Of a stretch of 55,099 nucleotides of DNA, positions 1-8,897 are shown piece after piece. A program made the position numbers and the translations under genes. The stretch's first letter is position 1. Each line of letters opens with the position of its first letter. The stretch is from DATBVX01 sp963724625 (GTDB lineage: Bacteria; Pseudomonadota; Gammaproteobacteria; Steroidobacterales; Steroidobacteraceae), in the NCBI GenBank assembly GCA_963724625.1, contig CAVRVO010000016.1:1-55099 (forward strand), given 5' to 3'. The notes below the pieces were generated by a model. That model did no database searches, was not told the DNA's origin, and worked only from the letters and a program-made list of their open reading frames with translations.

Positions 1-2
1 AA

Positions 3-299
3 GAGACCTTCACCCGCTGGGACGCGGTTGATCACCTCAAGAATGATGCCGACATCGCCGCCTATCTCGACGCCGCGCTCGAAGCCGCAGTCGCGGAAAA
101 TGATGTCGGGCTCCTCGCTGCAGTGCTCGGCGACATCGCCAAAGCGCGCGGCATACTCAAGGTCGCCACCGACTCGGGGCTGACCCGGCAGGGTCTTTAC
201 AAGGCCCTCGATCCGCACGGCAACCCGAGCTTCGCGACCGTGCTCAAAGTCGCGCGCGCGATGAACCTCAATATCAAATTCGAGCCGCGCACAGCCTGA
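3..299 (+). CDS. HigA-type addiction-module antitoxin (5' end cut off by window edge)
   Basis: The first complete codon is at position 3 and the frame stays open to a TGA at 297-299, giving 98 residues. It begins ETFTRWDAVDHLKND, the usual start of the chromosomal 'addiction module antidote' family (HigA/COG3636 type, about 100 aa), so only a few N-terminal residues are probably missing. The C-terminal half is a Xre-like helix-turn-helix (GLTRQGLYKALDPHGNP region). Such antitoxins bind a RelE/HigB-like RNase and repress their own operon. The toxin is normally just upstream, here outside the window. Family call is from motif memory. Confidence 0.75.
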   Translation, partial: ETFTRWDAVDHLKNDADIAAYLDAALEAAVAENDVGLLAAVLGDIAKARGILKVATDSGLTRQGLYKALDPHGNPSFATVLKVARAMNLNIKFEPRTA

Positions 300-378
300 C
301 GCCGCAACTCGGACTTTTCAGTCCCTCCGACCCATTGGCGACTAAGTCAGCCTACGGCCGCCGCGATAACTGACCACG

Positions 379-693
379 TCATGCGAGGCTATGGCGCAAC
401 ATGACTCTCGCCAGAACGATGTGGCGTGCAGCCCGGTCGCTGACTTCTTGGGCGTTCACGTCCTCGAGCGCCACGAGAATCGCTACCGCGTCACCGCCCT
501 CATCCACCCAGCGCAATGCGTCTCGCACCGCGGCGTGGGCAAATTCGAAACGTTCCCGGCTATCTGGTGAACGGTCTTCTGCGAGACTGAGATCAAGATG
601 CTTATCCGCCTCTTCCAGCTCGTGCCGCACCGTGCGTCTACGGGCATCAGTCAGATCTCCAGGAAGCAAAGTGGTAGAAAGCGCGGTCAACAT
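379..693 (-). CDS. Small conserved protein, 104 aa (paralogue family, copy 1)
   Basis: A soluble, highly charged 104-residue protein with no signal peptide or membrane segment. It matches the protein at 36266-36580 at all but 14 of 104 positions by my alignment, and more weakly the one at 47119-47463. Conserved blocks are LEEAD, SLAEDRSP, AAVRDAL, AARHIVLAR. The 3' flank is also shared with copy 2 (a block near 355-370 matches 36189-36204), so DNA beyond the gene was duplicated. The start is 12 bp past the IclR stop, and the Shine-Dalgarno seen at copy 2 is not present here. No function is recognised. Confidence 0.6.
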   Translation of the reverse strand: MLTALSTTLLPGDLTDARRRTVRHELEEADKHLDLSLAEDRSPDSRERFEFAHAAVRDALRWVDEGGDAVAILVALEDVNAQEVSDRAARHIVLARVMLRHSLA

Positions 694-705
694 TGCGTGC
701 TAGTC

Positions 706-1518
706 TTACTTGCGGCGAATTTTTCGCGTAGCCCGTCCAGAGTCAGAACCAAGACTGAGCGCACTCGATACTTCTGCGGCAACTGCACGCAGTCTTTCAA
801 GGGATTCCGCCATTCCGATCCTGGTTCGCTCGCGCTTCAGGAAGGGCACGGTAATAGTCGCGACGGCGATATCGCCCTGGGTTATCGGAGCAGAGAGATC
901 GATTACGCCGGCGACCAGATGGCTTGGCACTTGCGCGTAGCCCTTTGCGCGTGTCTGCGCCACGCGCTTCACCAGGCTCTCGCGTTCGAATGTGATGCCA
1001 CTCGTCTCTGCCAGGTCGAGCCAGCGTTCACGTACGTCGTCGGGCTGGAAAGCCAGCAAGACCAGGCCCGATGTGGAGTCGACGAGCGGACGGCGGTGGC
1101 CCACGCGAACCACGAAGCCCAGGTCTCCGGGTGCATCGACGCGAGCTATGACAACAATGTGCTCTTCTGATGCCACGACCAAATGGCAGGGCTGCCAGAT
1201 TTCATCCGCCAAGCGATGCATGGCTGGCAATGCCGTCTCAACCACGCCCTTGACCGGTGGCCGCTCCATGCCAAGCATGAAGAGCTTGTTGGTGAGCAGG
1301 TAGCCGTCGCCGGAATCGTTCCGCGTGATGTAGCGGCGGCTCTCGAGGACCTGGAGCATCCGGAAGATCTCGCCGCGCGAGCGCCCGGCTTTTTCGGAGA
1401 TCTCCGACATGGTCATCGGCATGACCGTCTTCGCGAGGATCTCGAGAATATCGAGCCCTTTGTCCAGGGCTGGAGCACTATAGTTTGGCTTGCTGCGCAT
1501 GAGCGGGTCGCTTTTCAC
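706..1518 (-). CDS. IclR-family transcriptional regulator, probable local regulator of the fucose locus
   Basis: 270 residues, the normal IclR length. A winged helix-turn-helix occupies about residues 15-70 (ALDKGLDILEIL, then EISEKAGRSRGEIFRMLQVL), and the rest is the IclR effector-binding domain (HLVVASEEHIVVIARVDAP; DSTSGLVLLAF). It is the last gene of a minus-strand set after two alpha-L-fucosidase genes (57-bp gap), so an L-fucose-pathway ligand is a reasonable inference. The first codon is GTG at 1518, and an ATG seven codons in is an alternative. Neither has a clear ribosome site. IclR proteins act as dimers as repressors or activators; which applies is not visible. Confidence 0.85.
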   Translation of the reverse strand: MKSDPLMRSKPNYSAPALDKGLDILEILAKTVMPMTMSEISEKAGRSRGEIFRMLQVLESRRYITRNDSGDGYLLTNKLFMLGMERPPVKGVVETALPAMHRLADEIWQPCHLVVASEEHIVVIARVDAPGDLGFVVRVGHRRPLVDSTSGLVLLAFQPDDVRERWLDLAETSGITFERESLVKRVAQTRAKGYAQVPSHLVAGVIDLSAPITQGDIAVATITVPFLKRERTRIGMAESLERLRAVAAEVSSALSLGSDSGRATRKIRRK

Positions 1519-1575
1519 TAATAAACAGCAGCATCGGGGTTGCGGTCTTGCGCGTCAATAGATCGCGCGCCGCCA

Positions 1576-2955
1576 TCAGTGCGCGGGTCCGAGCTGCAGC
1601 GCGACTACGCGGTCCCACTCGTTCGGCTGGCGCGCCCTGAGCTCCAGTTCCAACCCGCCCTGGACTCTCCTCATCGTGACCGGCGCGCCACCTGCCAGCC
1701 ATGTTGCTCGCTTGATGGGTTCGGAGATCGGAACAAAAAGGCGATTGTCCGCCCAGTCCAGCACATGCACGTAGACGATTCCTTCGCCTTGCGTCGTCAC
1801 GCCCCAGGGACGTGGAGGCACAGGTCCGGCGCGTGTGCCGTATATGCTTTTCCCATACACCTTCAGCCACACACCTATGTCGGCCAGAATCTGCAGGCTC
1901 TCAGGTTGCAGGCGGCCATTTGGCATCGGGCCGGTATTGAGCACCAGAGTTGCTCCGCGGCCAGCTGCATTGACCAGCGTACGGATCAGAGTTTCGGGAG
2001 ACTTGAACTTGTCATCGGTCAGGCTGAATCCCCAGCTTCGATTCATTGTCTCCGCCATTTCGATCGGCAACGTGCCAATGCTGGTGTTATTGAACCCCTT
2101 GGTGTTCTGACCTGGCAGATCCTGCTCGAACGTCTGGACGTCTTCGCCCGGATAAGGCGCTTGATGATGATTGTTGATGATGAGAGCCGCGGGCTGCAGC
2201 GAATGCAGTGATCGGTACGTCCGCGCGAGCCGCCACCGGTCACGCATTGGTGTGCGTTCCTGGTCCCACCAGCCATCCAACCAGACACCGCCGATCGCTC
2301 CGTAGTTCGTGAAGAGCTCGGCAAGTTGCCGATCCTGGTAGTCGAGATAGGTCTCCCAATCCCCGCTCTCGGCCCGGCCAGTGAAATGACCAGTCGCTCC
2401 TCGCGGATAGTAGTCAGGGCTGTGCCAGTCGAGTTGCGAGTAATAGAAGAAGAGCTTGACCTGGTGCTTCCGGCAAGCATCCGCCAGTTCCCTCATCGGG
2501 TCGCGCTTGAACGGAGTTGCGTCTACGACGTTGTAGGGCGAAACCTCGCTGTGAAACATCGCAAAGCCGTCGTGATGCTTCGAAGTGATGATGAGGTATC
2601 GGGCGCCCGCATCCTTGAAGGCGCTGACCCAGGCATTCGCATCGAACTGCGCCGGATTGAAGAACTGCGCGAGCCGCTCATACTGCCGCGCCGGTATCTT
2701 GAGGTCATTCATGATCCATTCCGGCAGGCCGTCGGAGCCCACGCCGCCGAGCTCGCTGTAAAGACCCCAGTGGATGAAGATTCCGAACTTCGCATCCTGG
2801 AACCAACGCCTCGCGGCCAGATTGCTCTCGCTTGGCACGTACGTGTCTTCCGAGTCAGGTGCGGCAGCCGTGCCTGGCGCGCCATGCACTTCGGCGCAAC
2901 ACAACGTGCCGATGAGCAGCGTTACGTAGATCACGGGAGCAAGGGAGCGCGACAT
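1576..2955 (-). CDS. Secreted alpha-L-fucosidase, GH29
   Basis: 459 residues with an N-terminal signal peptide (about 1-25, ending near AEVHGAPG). GH29 hallmarks are in order: KFGIFIHWGLYSELG (residues 57-70), ITSKHHDGFAMFHS (123-136), KLFFYYSQLDWHSPDYYPRG, and VWLDGWWDQ with the presumed nucleophile Asp227. The family releases terminal L-fucose by a retaining mechanism. Its start is 6 bp after the stop of the second GH29-like gene, so the two are co-transcribed. Export to the periplasm or beyond fits a role in trimming fucosylated glycans before L-fucose import by the FucP-type symporter encoded at 8898. Confidence 0.9.
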   Translation of the reverse strand: MSRSLAPVIYVTLLIGTLCCAEVHGAPGTAAAPDSEDTYVPSESNLAARRWFQDAKFGIFIHWGLYSELGGVGSDGLPEWIMNDLKIPARQYERLAQFFNPAQFDANAWVSAFKDAGARYLIITSKHHDGFAMFHSEVSPYNVVDATPFKRDPMRELADACRKHQVKLFFYYSQLDWHSPDYYPRGATGHFTGRAESGDWETYLDYQDRQLAELFTNYGAIGGVWLDGWWDQERTPMRDRWRLARTYRSLHSLQPAALIINNHHQAPYPGEDVQTFEQDLPGQNTKGFNNTSIGTLPIEMAETMNRSWGFSLTDDKFKSPETLIRTLVNAAGRGATLVLNTGPMPNGRLQPESLQILADIGVWLKVYGKSIYGTRAGPVPPRPWGVTTQGEGIVYVHVLDWADNRLFVPISEPIKRATWLAGGAPVTMRRVQGGLELELRARQPNEWDRVVALQLGPAH

Positions 2956-2961
2956 CGATCG

Positions 2962-4392
2962 CTACTCGCCACGAATCGCTTGCCGCAGCGCCGCCATCTG
3001 GCGCCGAGCCGCTTCACCAATGCTGCCATCCTGGTAGATACCCAAGTTGATGGTTACGGCAGCTTCCTTCTCGGCATTCTTCTTGACGAACTCGATCAGG
3101 GCCTCATCTGAAAAGCGCAGGGGCTCCATCTCTGTGTCCGGAAGCGAGTGCACCCAGGGCGCGTCTGCGAACAAAAGGAAATGGCTTTGCAGGCCGATCG
3201 CAGTCCCCGATGCAATGTAGCGGCTGGTCGCAGGTCGGACGATTTCACCAACTTCGCCGGCCCAATAGTCCTGCCAGGGAGTCTCGATGGGATAGACCCA
3301 TGAGTTAAAGGCAACGAGCCGCGACGGGTTGCCCGCGCGCACAGCAGGAATCAGGTCGCGCGGGTTGATTTCGGGATAGGCCTCCAGTGTCTGGTACCAA
3401 CCGTCGAACCAGTATCCGGCGACGCGCGTCCCATAGCGCTGTCCCATCTCCTGCAGGACGTCCTGGTGAATGCGAAGATACTCGGAACCCGTTGCGACGC
3501 GCAGCTTTCCGACCGTGTGCGACGCCATGTACAGCATCAATCGGATGTTGCGCGCCTCGAGCGCCTGTGCGATCTCACCCAATAGATCGCGCTTCGTCGT
3601 CGAGCCGGGATGGATGCGCTCCCAGGACTTGATCGGCGCGGGACAATGAGGTTTTGCGTGGTTGACCGTGAAGATGACGTAGCGGGCCCCGGTGCTCGCC
3701 ACCATTTCGGCGAATGCAGCCACGTCGAACGCATCGACTGCGCGCTGATAAGGGAGCGCCGGTCCGCGACGGGGCGCCGACTCGCTCGTCCAGTGAAACA
3801 TCACGCCGTACGCCGCATGCGCGAGCCAATCCGTGTTGGCACGCTGCTGAGCTATCTTGCGCTCCTGGATTGCCGCTCGAGCGTCCGGCATCGGCTCAAT
3901 ATCGATCGACCGAATCCGCAGTTGCGCCTTTCCATTTGGAATCCGCAACTGCACCTGAAGAGGTCCGCGCGGCAAGCGGATACCCTCAATCGCAACCGTC
4001 GCGCCAAAGTCCATCAGCGGGTCCTCGAAGACTCCGGCTTGCACCGCCAACGTGCCGTTCACCACATTGCTTCCCACTGCAAGCGTGAAAGGGGCTCTGG
4101 GCGTATCACCTGAGTAGACGATCGATGCTCGGTATTCTCCCTCTCTGTCGATCGTCGCCATCCATGTCGTGGTGGATTCGCCTTCGATCGCCAGCCAATC
4201 TGTACGCTTGTCAAGGCGGCCAGCTCCGGTTATCTGCGCCGCTGCCGCGTAGAGGCGAATGGCCCGATCCGCGGAAGGCGCATCGTCGGCCGACGCCATG
4301 GATGCGAGCAAGAGGCCGGGAATGCACCGCAGAACCGTCGAACATTGCGCTCTGACGAACTGAAACCAACGCATCGGCATGAGTGCAGTCAC
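2962..4392 (-). CDS. GH29-like alpha-L-fucosidase with N-terminal extra domain
   Basis: 476 residues, probably exported (hydrophobic stretch about residues 18-34). The first 160 residues look like a beta-rich accessory domain (ALDVGS/NG-type carbohydrate-associated region). From about residue 185 the GH29 barrel follows: AAYGVMFHWTSES, RYVIFTVNHAKPH, IRLMLYMASHTVG, and AGYWFDGWYQ with a candidate nucleophile Asp. The barrel deviates from the neighbour (HWT instead of HWG, VNHAKPH instead of SKHHDGF), so a different linkage or fucose-like substrate is likely. It starts with GTG at 4392 and is first gene of the GH29-GH29-IclR set, divergent from the hydrolase at 4564. Confidence 0.75.
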   Translation of the reverse strand: MTALMPMRWFQFVRAQCSTVLRCIPGLLLASMASADDAPSADRAIRLYAAAAQITGAGRLDKRTDWLAIEGESTTTWMATIDREGEYRASIVYSGDTPRAPFTLAVGSNVVNGTLAVQAGVFEDPLMDFGATVAIEGIRLPRGPLQVQLRIPNGKAQLRIRSIDIEPMPDARAAIQERKIAQQRANTDWLAHAAYGVMFHWTSESAPRRGPALPYQRAVDAFDVAAFAEMVASTGARYVIFTVNHAKPHCPAPIKSWERIHPGSTTKRDLLGEIAQALEARNIRLMLYMASHTVGKLRVATGSEYLRIHQDVLQEMGQRYGTRVAGYWFDGWYQTLEAYPEINPRDLIPAVRAGNPSRLVAFNSWVYPIETPWQDYWAGEVGEIVRPATSRYIASGTAIGLQSHFLLFADAPWVHSLPDTEMEPLRFSDEALIEFVKKNAEKEAAVTINLGIYQDGSIGEAARRQMAALRQAIRGE

Positions 4393-4563
4393 GGTAAGGC
4401 CTCACAAACTAGTAGTCAGAACACTCTGAGCACGCCGCCGCTTGTTTTTCCCTATTTGACCTGCTGTGCATAGGTGAACACAGAATTTATAGGTATACTG
4501 ACGCGACTGCAACCCCGAACTCCGACGGCAGGAGAGTTGGCGCGCCGTGGCGGAGGGAGATGG

Positions 4564-5910
4564 ATGAAACTCAACGTGCACACGCTGCTGTTGGCGGCGG
4601 GTCTATGTTTCCTGAGTCCCGCAATTTACGCCGCGGGAAGCTACTTACAGGTCAGCTACCCGCCCTCGGCTGCAATCAACGAATTGCAGATTGGCGTCAC
4701 CTACACCATGTGGGTTCCCGACGACGTCGCCCGATTCCGCTGCGTGATCGTTCATCAACACGGCGCGGGAAGAATCGCGGCTGAGCATGGAGCCACTGCC
4801 GCTTACGACTTGCACTGGCAGGCGCTGGCGAAGAGATGGGACTGCGCACTGCTCGGTCCCTCGTATCACGTTCTGACAGATGCAACTGATGCTTCGCCCG
4901 GAGGATCCGAACTCTGGTTCGATCCGCGGCGTGGTTCGGACAAAAGCTTCCTTAAAGCACTCGGTGAGTTGTCGGCGCAGGCGAAGCACCCGGAGCTTGC
5001 TACTGTGCCCTGGGTCCTGTGGGGACACTCGGGAGGCGGCATCTGGTCAGATGTGATGACAACACTGTATCCGCACCGCGTGGTTGCCGTGTTCCTGCGA
5101 TCCGGGTCGTTCCGGAACCGGCAGAACTTCGCGCAGCCTGAGACGTCCGCCGCCGCTTATGCGGTCCCCATCATGGGAAACGCCGGTGTGAAAGAGCAGG
5201 AGAGCGGCGCATGGATCAACACTCTTGCGAGGGCGCGCGAATATCGCAGCAAGGGCGGCCCGGCCGGATTTGCTCCAGATCCACGCACGGGTCATGAGAC
5301 CGGCGACTCGCGCTATCTGGCGATTCCTTTTTTTGACTCGTGCCTCGCCTTTCGGCTGCCCGCCAGAGGAAGCAAGAGTCAAAACCTCAAACCGATCGAC
5401 ATGAGCAAGGCTTGGCTAGCGACCTTTTTCAGCCAAACGGCGGTGCCGGCTTCTAGCTACAAGGACAACCCTCTTGAAGCGGTCTGGCTGCCTGACGAAC
5501 AAGTAGCCAGGATCTGGATCGAGTACGTCAAGAACGGAACCATTGCTGACAGTACTCCACCGCTTCCGCCGTTCGACGTTCGGGTCACGTCCCGCGGTAA
5601 TGGCGGCAATGAGATCACATGGGACGCAGAGGTTGATTTCGAGAGTGGCCTCGGTGGGTTTTTCGTCATGCGCGACGATCAAGCACTCGCCCGTTTGCCA
5701 GCAATGACCCCACTCGGTGTTTATGGACGCCCACTGTTCCAGGGACTGTCGTATCACGACACACCGGAGGGACCGCCAGCGCCGGCGGAGATGCGTTACC
5801 TGGACGTCTCCGCCAAACCCGGTGAGAAACACACCTACAGCATCCTGGCCGTTAACAGCGCAGGAGTGACCTCGCAGTCGTCCACTGGGATTCTGATTCC
5901 TTCGCCATGA
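4564..5910 (+). CDS. Secreted alpha/beta hydrolase with C-terminal fibronectin-like domain
   Basis: 448 residues from the ATG at 4564, chosen over the upstream in-frame start because GGAGGGAGA lies directly before it and it opens a clean signal peptide (MKLNVHTLLLAAGLCFLSPA, cleavage near YAAGS). The alpha/beta-hydrolase nucleophile elbow is GHSGGG (Ser near residue 156). After about residue 350 comes a beta-sandwich resembling a fibronectin type III module (PPFDVRVTSRGNGGNEITWD; HTYSILAVNSAG). In this context an esterase removing acetyl or aromatic groups from fucosylated glycan is a reasonable guess, not shown. Its stop overlaps ATGA with an upstream start of the next gene. Confidence 0.7.
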   Translation: MKLNVHTLLLAAGLCFLSPAIYAAGSYLQVSYPPSAAINELQIGVTYTMWVPDDVARFRCVIVHQHGAGRIAAEHGATAAYDLHWQALAKRWDCALLGPSYHVLTDATDASPGGSELWFDPRRGSDKSFLKALGELSAQAKHPELATVPWVLWGHSGGGIWSDVMTTLYPHRVVAVFLRSGSFRNRQNFAQPETSAAAYAVPIMGNAGVKEQESGAWINTLARAREYRSKGGPAGFAPDPRTGHETGDSRYLAIPFFDSCLAFRLPARGSKSQNLKPIDMSKAWLATFFSQTAVPASSYKDNPLEAVWLPDEQVARIWIEYVKNGTIADSTPPLPPFDVRVTSRGNGGNEITWDAEVDFESGLGGFFVMRDDQALARLPAMTPLGVYGRPLFQGLSYHDTPEGPPAPAEMRYLDVSAKPGEKHTYSILAVNSAGVTSQSSTGILIPSP

Positions 5911-5930
5911 TCCGGAAAGGACTGAGGGTC

Positions 5931-7445
5931 ATGAACGGTCTCAAGTTGTTCTTCGCTGCGGCCATCGTTTGGATTTCCAGCACCGCTGTGGCAGCGGACG
6001 GGTATGTCCCCTTCGAAGGCGAGAAGACCACGTGGCACGAAGGGTTCGATCGTTACGACTTCATCATGGACGATGCCACTGGGGCGATTACGCCTATGAC
6101 GGCCTCTGCGAGCGAAGTGACGAGCTTCGGAATTGACGTGAGCCTGAAGGATGGCAAGCGCCGCGGCGTGGTCGTCGTCCCGAAGAAGGCGGCGCCCGGC
6201 AATCCATGGTCATGGCAAGCCTGTTATTGGAACCACCAGCCTCAAACTGAAATCGAGCTACTGAGACGCGGTTTTCACATCGCCTTTATCGCTCCCGACT
6301 CCGGCGGACAGGGCAAGGCGTGGGACGTCTGGTACAAGTTCCTGGTGGCAGAACACGGCTTGGCGAAGAAAGCGGCCTTCGTCGGCATGAGCAAGGGCGG
6401 AGTCAACGAGTTCAATTGGGGCGGGGCCAACCCCGACAAAGTGGCCGCTATCTACGCGGACAATCCAGCTCTCTACGACGAAGATTTCGCCAAGATCCCG
6501 GTCCTGGCGAAACATGACGTGCCCCTCCTTCACGTCGTCGGCACCGAGGATTTTGTACTCTCGTACACGATGGCGGTGGAGAAGATGTATCACCAGTTGG
6601 GTGGCTCGATCACCGTGATCATGAAGGAAGGTCATGCGCATCACCCGCACAGTCTCGAGGACCCGACGCCGATCGCGGACTGGATCGAGCAGCACATGCA
6701 TCCGGTAGAAGCGAACCGGCCGGCGTTCGCCGATTCAACCTACACCAAGACGCACTATTACAGCCTCGAGAGTTCCTACGTCTACCTGAAGAAGGAGGAT
6801 ACCTACGCCACCGTGCGCGGACCGGGATACGTTCCCTCCTACGATCGCTATACAAGTCCGGGGACGGGTGACTTCCACATGGATGCCATGTCGATCGTGG
6901 TCCCGCAGAAGCCGGCACCGGGCAAGCTGTGGATGTTCCATCCGAGCTTTCTCGAGCCCGACTCGACGGTGGCTATGGCGCTACTGGCCAAGGGTTACTA
7001 CATCGTGCTGCCGCCAATCTCGGGATCGGGGGCAGTGCAAGAGCGATGGGATGAGATCTATCAGCGGATGGTCGACAACGGATTTTCGACGAAGGTCGTG
7101 ATGGAGGGGACCGGGGCGAAGGCGGGCGAGTCGTACGCGTGGGCAATCGCGAACCCGGACAAGGTCTCGGCGATTTACGCCCGGAATCCCGTCCTCGTCA
7201 GCAAGATGTCGAAGACGCCGCCGATCGACAACCTGGCGCCGCTGGCCAAGGCCGGCGTGCCGATTCTGCATGACTGCGGAAGTCTCGACCCGTGGCTGAA
7301 GGACCAGACGCGGGTGGTGGAGAAACGGTACAAGGAACTCGGCGGGAACATCACGGTGCTGGTGACCGAGGGCGAGGGGCACTTCCCGCTGTCGCGCAAG
7401 GATCCAAAGCCGGTAGTGGATTTCATCCTGAGTCACCAGCGGTGA
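5931..7445 (+). CDS. Secreted protein with two tandem alpha/beta-hydrolase domains, second one degenerate
   Basis: 504 residues from ATG 5931, which follows AAAGGA by 9 nt and gives a good signal peptide (MNGLKLFFAAAIVWISSTAVAA). The ATG at 5907 overlapping the previous stop is the alternative. Two homologous halves can be aligned: FVGMSKGGVNEFNWGGANPDKV (first half, nucleophile Ser near 152) against VMEGTGAKAGESYAWAIANPDKV (second half, about 393). Each is followed by a VPxLHxxGxxD segment (Asp) and by EGHAHHP or EGEGHFP (His). The second half has lost the serine in the elbow. The first domain probably catalyses; the second may bind ligand. It sits in an operon with 4564. Confidence 0.7.
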   Translation: MNGLKLFFAAAIVWISSTAVAADGYVPFEGEKTTWHEGFDRYDFIMDDATGAITPMTASASEVTSFGIDVSLKDGKRRGVVVVPKKAAPGNPWSWQACYWNHQPQTEIELLRRGFHIAFIAPDSGGQGKAWDVWYKFLVAEHGLAKKAAFVGMSKGGVNEFNWGGANPDKVAAIYADNPALYDEDFAKIPVLAKHDVPLLHVVGTEDFVLSYTMAVEKMYHQLGGSITVIMKEGHAHHPHSLEDPTPIADWIEQHMHPVEANRPAFADSTYTKTHYYSLESSYVYLKKEDTYATVRGPGYVPSYDRYTSPGTGDFHMDAMSIVVPQKPAPGKLWMFHPSFLEPDSTVAMALLAKGYYIVLPPISGSGAVQERWDEIYQRMVDNGFSTKVVMEGTGAKAGESYAWAIANPDKVSAIYARNPVLVSKMSKTPPIDNLAPLAKAGVPILHDCGSLDPWLKDQTRVVEKRYKELGGNITVLVTEGEGHFPLSRKDPKPVVDFILSHQR

Positions 7446-7464
7446 AAAAACTCTCCCTTTCTTG

Positions 7465-8757
7465 ATGACGTCGATCCCTAGAGCTCGCCAGGTTCAGTGG
7501 ATCCCCCGCGCGCACCCGCTGTCCTGGGTGACGCTCGCCGTCACTACGGGTGCCATTCTCATGACCGCCGTCGACGGCGGGATCCTGCCGGCCGTGCTCC
7601 CCGCGATCCAGCAGGAGTTCGGGCTGAGCTCCAGCCAGGCTGGGCTGATCAACTCCGTGTTCTTCGCCGGCCTGATCGTCGGGGCGCTGCTCTTCGGCTG
7701 GCTGTCGGACCGGATCGGCACCGGCTACCGCCGCACCTGGACGTGGAACATCGCCATGCTGATCGGAATCATCGGCGGTGCGCTCACGTACGGGTTCGCG
7801 GGCAGCTTCCTCGCGTTCCTGCTGCTGCGGATCCCGATGGGAATCAGTCGTGGTGGGTCCGAACCGGTGAACGTCGCACTGGTGAGCGAGTGGTGGCCCA
7901 AGGAGCACCGCGGCTTCGCGATCGGCGTGCACCACACCGGTTTCCCTCTCGGGCAGTTCCTCACCGGCGCGCTCATCGCGGCCGTGCTCGGCGTGGCCGG
8001 CTGGCGCGAGGCGTTCCTGCTGATCCCGCTGCTCGGCATCCCCATCATCATCGTGCAGGCGTTCATCGGCACACGCAGCAACCAGGTGAAGGTCTACGAC
8101 TGGATCGACCGCAACGGTCTGACCCGGCCACTCCCCGATTTGTCCAGCCGGCTCGAGGGCGGCTTCCTTGCACCGGTCAAAGCGGCGCTGGGCAACGCCA
8201 ACGTCCGCTGGTCGGTCGTGCTGATATTCCTGTTCCTCTGGGCGGAAGCCGGCGCCGTCACGTTCCTGACCGCGCAGCTGACCAGGCACGGCATGAGCCT
8301 CGGCGAGGCCGCGTTCCTGTCCGGTGTCTCCGGCCTGACGGGGTGGATCGGTCAAGTGGTGTGGGGTGCGTGGTCCGACCACGCGGGACGCAAGTTCACC
8401 ATCCGCTTCCTCGTGATCGGGTGGGCGCTCGCGCTGCTGGCGATGACCATGATCACCAGTCCGCGGAGCGCGTGGATCGTCCTGCTCGCCTGGGGCGTCT
8501 TCCGCAACGCCCCGTTCCCCGTCGTGTACGCGTTGCTGATCGACTCGGTGCCGAAGGCGGCCGGCACAGCGATGGGCATCATGATCGGTCTGGCCCTCGG
8601 GGTCTCCGGCGTGCTCGCCGCAGCGGTGTCTGGTGTGATCATCGACGAGTTCGGGTTCGGCGTGCACTACGTCGTGCTCGCGGTGATCTGCCTGCTGGGC
8701 CTCATCCCGCTCGCGAGGATGACGGAGACGGTGAAGACCCAGGAGAACGTCGCATGA
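7465..8757 (+). CDS. MFS transporter, about 12 TM, compositionally foreign
   Basis: 430 residues with twelve predicted hydrophobic segments and MFS signatures: GWLSDRIGTGYRRT after TM2, RIPMGISRGGSEP, and WSDHAGRKFTIR in the second half, with a soluble central loop around RSNQVKVYDWIDRNG. It resembles metabolite:H+ symporters of the aromatic-acid/sugar-acid type; the substrate is unknown. ATG 7465 is preferred over TTG 7462; no ribosome site is visible. The gene is visibly richer in G/C at third positions than both neighbours, with long C/G-ending codon runs, suggesting recent acquisition, possibly from an actinobacterium. Location in the fucose locus suggests import of a fucose-pathway acid or lactone. 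Confidence 0.8.
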   Translation: MTSIPRARQVQWIPRAHPLSWVTLAVTTGAILMTAVDGGILPAVLPAIQQEFGLSSSQAGLINSVFFAGLIVGALLFGWLSDRIGTGYRRTWTWNIAMLIGIIGGALTYGFAGSFLAFLLLRIPMGISRGGSEPVNVALVSEWWPKEHRGFAIGVHHTGFPLGQFLTGALIAAVLGVAGWREAFLLIPLLGIPIIIVQAFIGTRSNQVKVYDWIDRNGLTRPLPDLSSRLEGGFLAPVKAALGNANVRWSVVLIFLFLWAEAGAVTFLTAQLTRHGMSLGEAAFLSGVSGLTGWIGQVVWGAWSDHAGRKFTIRFLVIGWALALLAMTMITSPRSAWIVLLAWGVFRNAPFPVVYALLIDSVPKAAGTAMGIMIGLALGVSGVLAAAVSGVIIDEFGFGVHYVVLAVICLLGLIPLARMTETVKTQENVA

Positions 8758-8835
8758 CAGATCTCATCCCAACCGCACAATGGCCTCGACCAGCAAGCTT
8801 CCGTGCACTTTCCCGGTGCGTGGCCCGTCCGGCCT

Positions 8836-8850
8836 GTGTTATATATAAAC
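8836..8850 (+). promoter_or_regulatory. AT-rich palindrome-like motif before fucP
   Basis: GTGTTATATATAAAC is an imperfect palindrome in a short A/T-rich island 48 bp before the fucP start. A similar ATATATAAAAC block lies upstream of the TonB receptor (20929-20946). These could be a shared operator or UP/-10 element for the two uptake genes. Only two instances were seen. Confidence 0.35.
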
Positions 8851-8897
8851 TACGATTTTATATTTGAACCGTTAACGCTCTACCCTCGGAGCCACAG

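Noticed and set aside
1540..3111. Plus-strand frames of 220-260 codons over the fucosidase genes
   Set aside because: The minus-strand frames carry GH29 motifs and signal peptides; the plus frames are shadows with no ribosome sites.
7423..8867. Long open frames on both strands (414 codons minus, 456 codons plus in another phase) across the MFS gene
   Set aside because: They are antisense or out-of-frame shadows caused by the very high GC of the MFS gene. Their translations are Arg/His/Gly-rich with no domain, while the plus frame at 7465 is a clear 12-TM transporter.
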